Below are positions 63,384 to 64,000 of a DNA stretch of 64,000 bases, in pieces. Positions within the stretch are counted from its first letter, which is position 1. Each line of letters begins with the position of its first letter. The stretch comes from Polyangiaceae bacterium UTPRO1 (GTDB taxonomy: Bacteria; Desulfobacterota; Binatia; UTPRO1), in contig MWST01000025.1 in assembly GCA_002050235.1 (NCBI GenBank), forward strand, positions 62,001-126,000, read 5' to 3'. The position numbers were made by a program, and so were the translations under genes. Under the pieces are notes generated by a model, which was not told the origin of the DNA, ran no database searches, and worked only from the letters and a program-made list of their open reading frames with translations.

Positions 63384-63931
63384 CACTTCTCCGGCTGGCC
63401 TTCCTCGGCGAGACCGATCACCAGCGCCGTCGAGCAATGATAGACCTGCGACGTCGAGCCGACGCACCAATTGATGTCGTTGCTGCGATACGGGTGATAG
63501 ACGGGCCGATCGCCCTCGTTGCGGTTGCAGAAGCAGCGCCCGCAATAGCCGCGCCCGCAGCAGTCGTTGTACGAGATGGCGTAGTGCTTGCCGTCGGCGG
63601 GATTGCGGCAGGTGCCGATCCAGGTGAGCGGCGCCATCTCGGTGCCCGGCGGACACGTGGTCTGCGAGCCGCCGCAGCAGCTGCAGAGGAAGCCGTCGAT
63701 GGCGCAGTGCCGCCAGTATTCGCACCGGGTGGGATCGCCCTCGGGCCCCGCGACCTCGGCCGGCGCTCCCTTGGCGCCGCCGTCGCCGGCAAAGCCGCGC
63801 GCTATCGGCAGCAGCGGCAACGCCGCACCGCCGACCACGAAGGCGCCGAGCGCCGCCAGGAACCCGCGGCGGTCGCTGCGCCGTGCCAGCCGCCGGGCGT
63901 AGCGTTCGAGGAGCGCGTCGAGTCCCGTCAT
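63383..63931 (-). CDS. mauA: Methylamine (or aromatic amine) dehydrogenase small (beta) subunit, TTQ-containing
   Basis: 182 residues from ATG 63929-63931. Tat-type signal (SDRRGFLAALGAFVVGG, a twin Arg), then the MauA core as I remember it: RCEYWRHCAIDGFLCSCCGG, TCPPGTEMAPLTWIGTC, ISYNDCCGRGYCGRCFCNRN, NDINWCVGS and YHCSTALVIGLAE. The two tryptophans that form tryptophan tryptophylquinone are in LTWIGTC and NDINWC, and about a dozen Cys for the six disulfides are retained. Oxidatively deaminates primary amines in the periplasm. TTQ synthesis needs MauG, which would lie outside the window. Start overlaps the upstream mauD-like stop (ATGA). Confidence 0.93.
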   Translation of the reverse strand: MTGLDALLERYARRLARRSDRRGFLAALGAFVVGGAALPLLPIARGFAGDGGAKGAPAEVAGPEGDPTRCEYWRHCAIDGFLCSCCGGSQTTCPPGTEMAPLTWIGTCRNPADGKHYAISYNDCCGRGYCGRCFCNRNEGDRPVYHPYRSNDINWCVGSTSQVYHCSTALVIGLAEEGQPEK

Positions 63932-64000
63932 GCCGTTCTCCGAGCTTCGTGCTCTTGCAACCATTCCTGCATCGACGCAACCCCGAGCCGCGCCGCCTCG
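63928..64000 (-). CDS. mauD: C-terminal 23 codons of a MauD-like gene, cut by window edge
   Basis: On the minus strand the window begins in an open frame ending in EAARLGVASMQEWLQEHEAR and a TGA that overlaps the mauA ATG. The EA-x2-LGVAS(M/I)Q-E-(W/Y)L ending resembles, from memory, the end of MauD, the thioredoxin-like protein needed for MADH small-subunit disulfides. In mau and aau clusters mauD precedes mauA directly, so context agrees. Only a tail is visible. Confidence 0.65.
   Translation of the reverse strand, partial: EAARLGVASMQEWLQEHEARRTA

Overview
The window is about 70% G+C, densely coded and carries no rRNA, tRNA, CRISPR array or insertion sequence that I can recognise. Gene content suggests a free-living, Gram-negative (diderm) bacterium of the deltaproteobacterial/Myxococcota/Binatota type. 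Supporting features are many secreted and lipid-anchored proteins, an outer-membrane DUF1302-type protein, an NtrC/sigma-54 signalling system, CoA-linked catabolism genes, and a periplasmic quinoprotein amine dehydrogenase. Binatota (uncultured, methylotrophic and alkane-degrading) is my best guess for the lineage, but this is inference.

Layout. 0-5.6 kb: envelope glycosylation (the end of a glycosyltransferase-methyltransferase fusion, a GT-C-like membrane protein, and a 1178-residue protein fusing a secreted jelly-roll-like domain with two GT-C enzymes). 5.7-9.7 kb: a Pro/Thr-linker lipoprotein, a DUF1302-type outer-membrane protein closed by two strong hairpins, and a lower-GC PEGA/SHOCT lipoprotein. 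9.7-15.0 kb: VKOR-DsbA disulfide enzyme, VanZ-like protein, parvulin, YcnI-like copper protein, CCA-adding enzyme. 15.2-19.2 kb: PadR regulator, ABC ATPase and FtsX/MacB-like permease. 19.2-28.4 kb: mostly secreted proteins (TolB-like propeller, Ig-like lipoprotein, PBP4, beta-helix protein, double-DTG aspartic protease) plus an alpha-methylacyl-CoA racemase-like protein.

28.4-35.0 kb is the most notable metabolic unit: a complete alpha-beta-gamma-chaperone operon for a Tat-exported type II DMSO-reductase-family molybdoenzyme (the family of ethylbenzene dehydrogenase, alkane C2-methylene hydroxylase, steroid C25 dehydrogenase, and perchlorate/selenate reductases). A near-consensus sigma-54 promoter lies 66 nt before its start codon, with a cluster of inverted repeats about 250 nt further upstream.

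35-47.8 kb: YghU-type glutathione enzyme, NADP-type glutamate dehydrogenase, sulfatase-like hydrolase with Thr at the nucleophile position, penicillin-acylase-like Ntn hydrolase overlapping a polyprenol/dolichol-kinase-like gene, GIY-YIG protein, a zinc-ribbon plus UvrD-tail-like protein, F420-type LLM oxidoreductase, BadH-like dehydrogenase, sulfotransferase, second GST. 47.8-51.1 kb: a three-gene phosphorelay (receiver, NtrC-type regulator, histidine kinase). 51-62.8 kb: DUF1614 protein, ABC exporter, MgtA, a translationally coupled phosphotransferase/helical protein/CrtC-AttH-like trio, S1-domain protein, LemA, MgtE. 62.9-64.0 kb: c-type cytochrome, methylamine (or aromatic amine) dehydrogenase small subunit with both TTQ tryptophans, and the last 23 codons of a MauD-like gene. 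The mau cluster runs off the right edge.

Two non-coding stretches (19.35-19.46 kb and 44.10-44.27 kb) each hold imperfect direct repeats with the same 75-bp period. They may be copies of a lineage-specific interspersed repeat.
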